From Gemmiger sp. An120 (lineage in GTDB: Bacteria > Bacillota > Clostridia > Oscillospirales > Ruminococcaceae), in contig NZ_NFLN01000003.1 of the NCBI RefSeq assembly GCF_002160955.1, forward strand, positions 186,001 to 250,000: a DNA stretch of 64,000 nucleotides, read 5' to 3'. Position numbers and translations under genes: made by a program. Below are positions 63,859-64,000 of this stretch, piece after piece; the stretch's first letter is position 1, and each line of letters opens with the position of its first letter. The notes beneath the pieces were generated by a model. That model was given only the letters and a program-made list of their open reading frames with translations. It was not told where the DNA came from and made no database searches.

Positions 63859-64000
63859 TCATTTCTTGGCAAAGCGGTTCATGAAGAAATCCGTGAAGGC
63901 TGCCAGCTCCTCATCCTGAGAAACATATACATACAAACTTTCGCCTTCCAGCCAGTCGTAGGCGTTGATGGCGATGTATGCCTGTAAAGCGTTTGCGCAA
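63859..64000 (-). CDS. C-terminal end of a gene running off the window
   Basis: The minus-strand frame is open from the window edge to TGA at 63859-63861, giving about 46 residues (NALQAYIAINAYDWLEGESL... ELAAFTDFFMNRFAKK). It overlaps or abuts the small membrane gene and is probably the upstream member of the same cluster. Too little is visible to name it. Confidence 0.5.
   Translation of the reverse strand, partial: CANALQAYIAINAYDWLEGESLYVYVSQDEELAAFTDFFMNRFAKK

Overview
The window is about 60% or more G+C by eye, densely packed, with strong Shine-Dalgarno sites, sigma-A type promoters, a T-box leader, Lys/Ser/Glu-rich lipoproteins and a bacterial V/A-type ATPase. Together these suggest a high-GC Gram-positive anaerobe of the Clostridia, perhaps Oscillospiraceae (Faecalibacterium/Gemmiger/Subdoligranulum-like). 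The taxonomic assignment is inference from gene content, not a measured match.

Left part (1-24.6 kb): the end of a membrane protein; a valine-type T-box leader driving ilvBNCD (branched-chain amino-acid synthesis); a minus-strand group with a TSCPD protein, a PHP phosphoesterase, a YbhJ-like aconitase-family hydratase, a flavin reductase-like protein and a glycosyltransferase; a Crp/Fnr regulator divergent from an SsuABC/NMT1-type ABC transporter; a CofE-like ligase; a BlaI/BlaR1-like pair; GTP-dependent PEP carboxykinase; TmcAL; and acetate kinase.

Middle (24.6-47.1 kb): a complete branched-chain amino-acid ABC transporter (livJ-H-M-G-F order, minus strand), a YerC-like TrpR-fold protein and xpt. 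Then comes an accessory zone rich in regulators: an AraC protein divergent from a three-gene overlapping operon of two URO-D-superfamily proteins and a mutarotase-like protein; an orphan sugar-binding lipoprotein interrupted by an in-frame TGA; two extracellular flavoprotein reductases (one or two flavinylation domains) under an AraC and a LysR regulator; a MarR gene broken by a one-base frameshift next to a YczE-like membrane protein; and a MerR regulator upstream of a textbook 19-bp-spacer MerR promoter driving a diaminopentanoate-dehydrogenase-like enzyme.

Right part (47.2-64 kb): a putative integrated island between a tRNA-3'-end-like scrap and an intact tRNA-Ala(GGC). It carries a large serine recombinase, a small accessory protein, a zinc-finger protein of unknown role and an AT-rich DUF262/GmrSD-like putative restriction protein. 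After the tRNA comes a ten-gene V/A-type ATPase operon in the order G-C-I'-I-K-F-E-A-B-D. It is unusual because full-length subunit I is preceded by a second, membrane-less paralogue equal to only the cytosolic half. The window ends with a minus-strand cluster of a DUF1266 protein and three small or partial proteins of unknown function.

No CRISPR array, rRNA or insertion-sequence transposase was seen. The most interesting items are the duplicated soluble subunit I' of the ATPase, the tRNA-linked DUF262 island with a recombinase frame that lacks its own stop, the URO-D operon, and several clean regulator/operator pairs.
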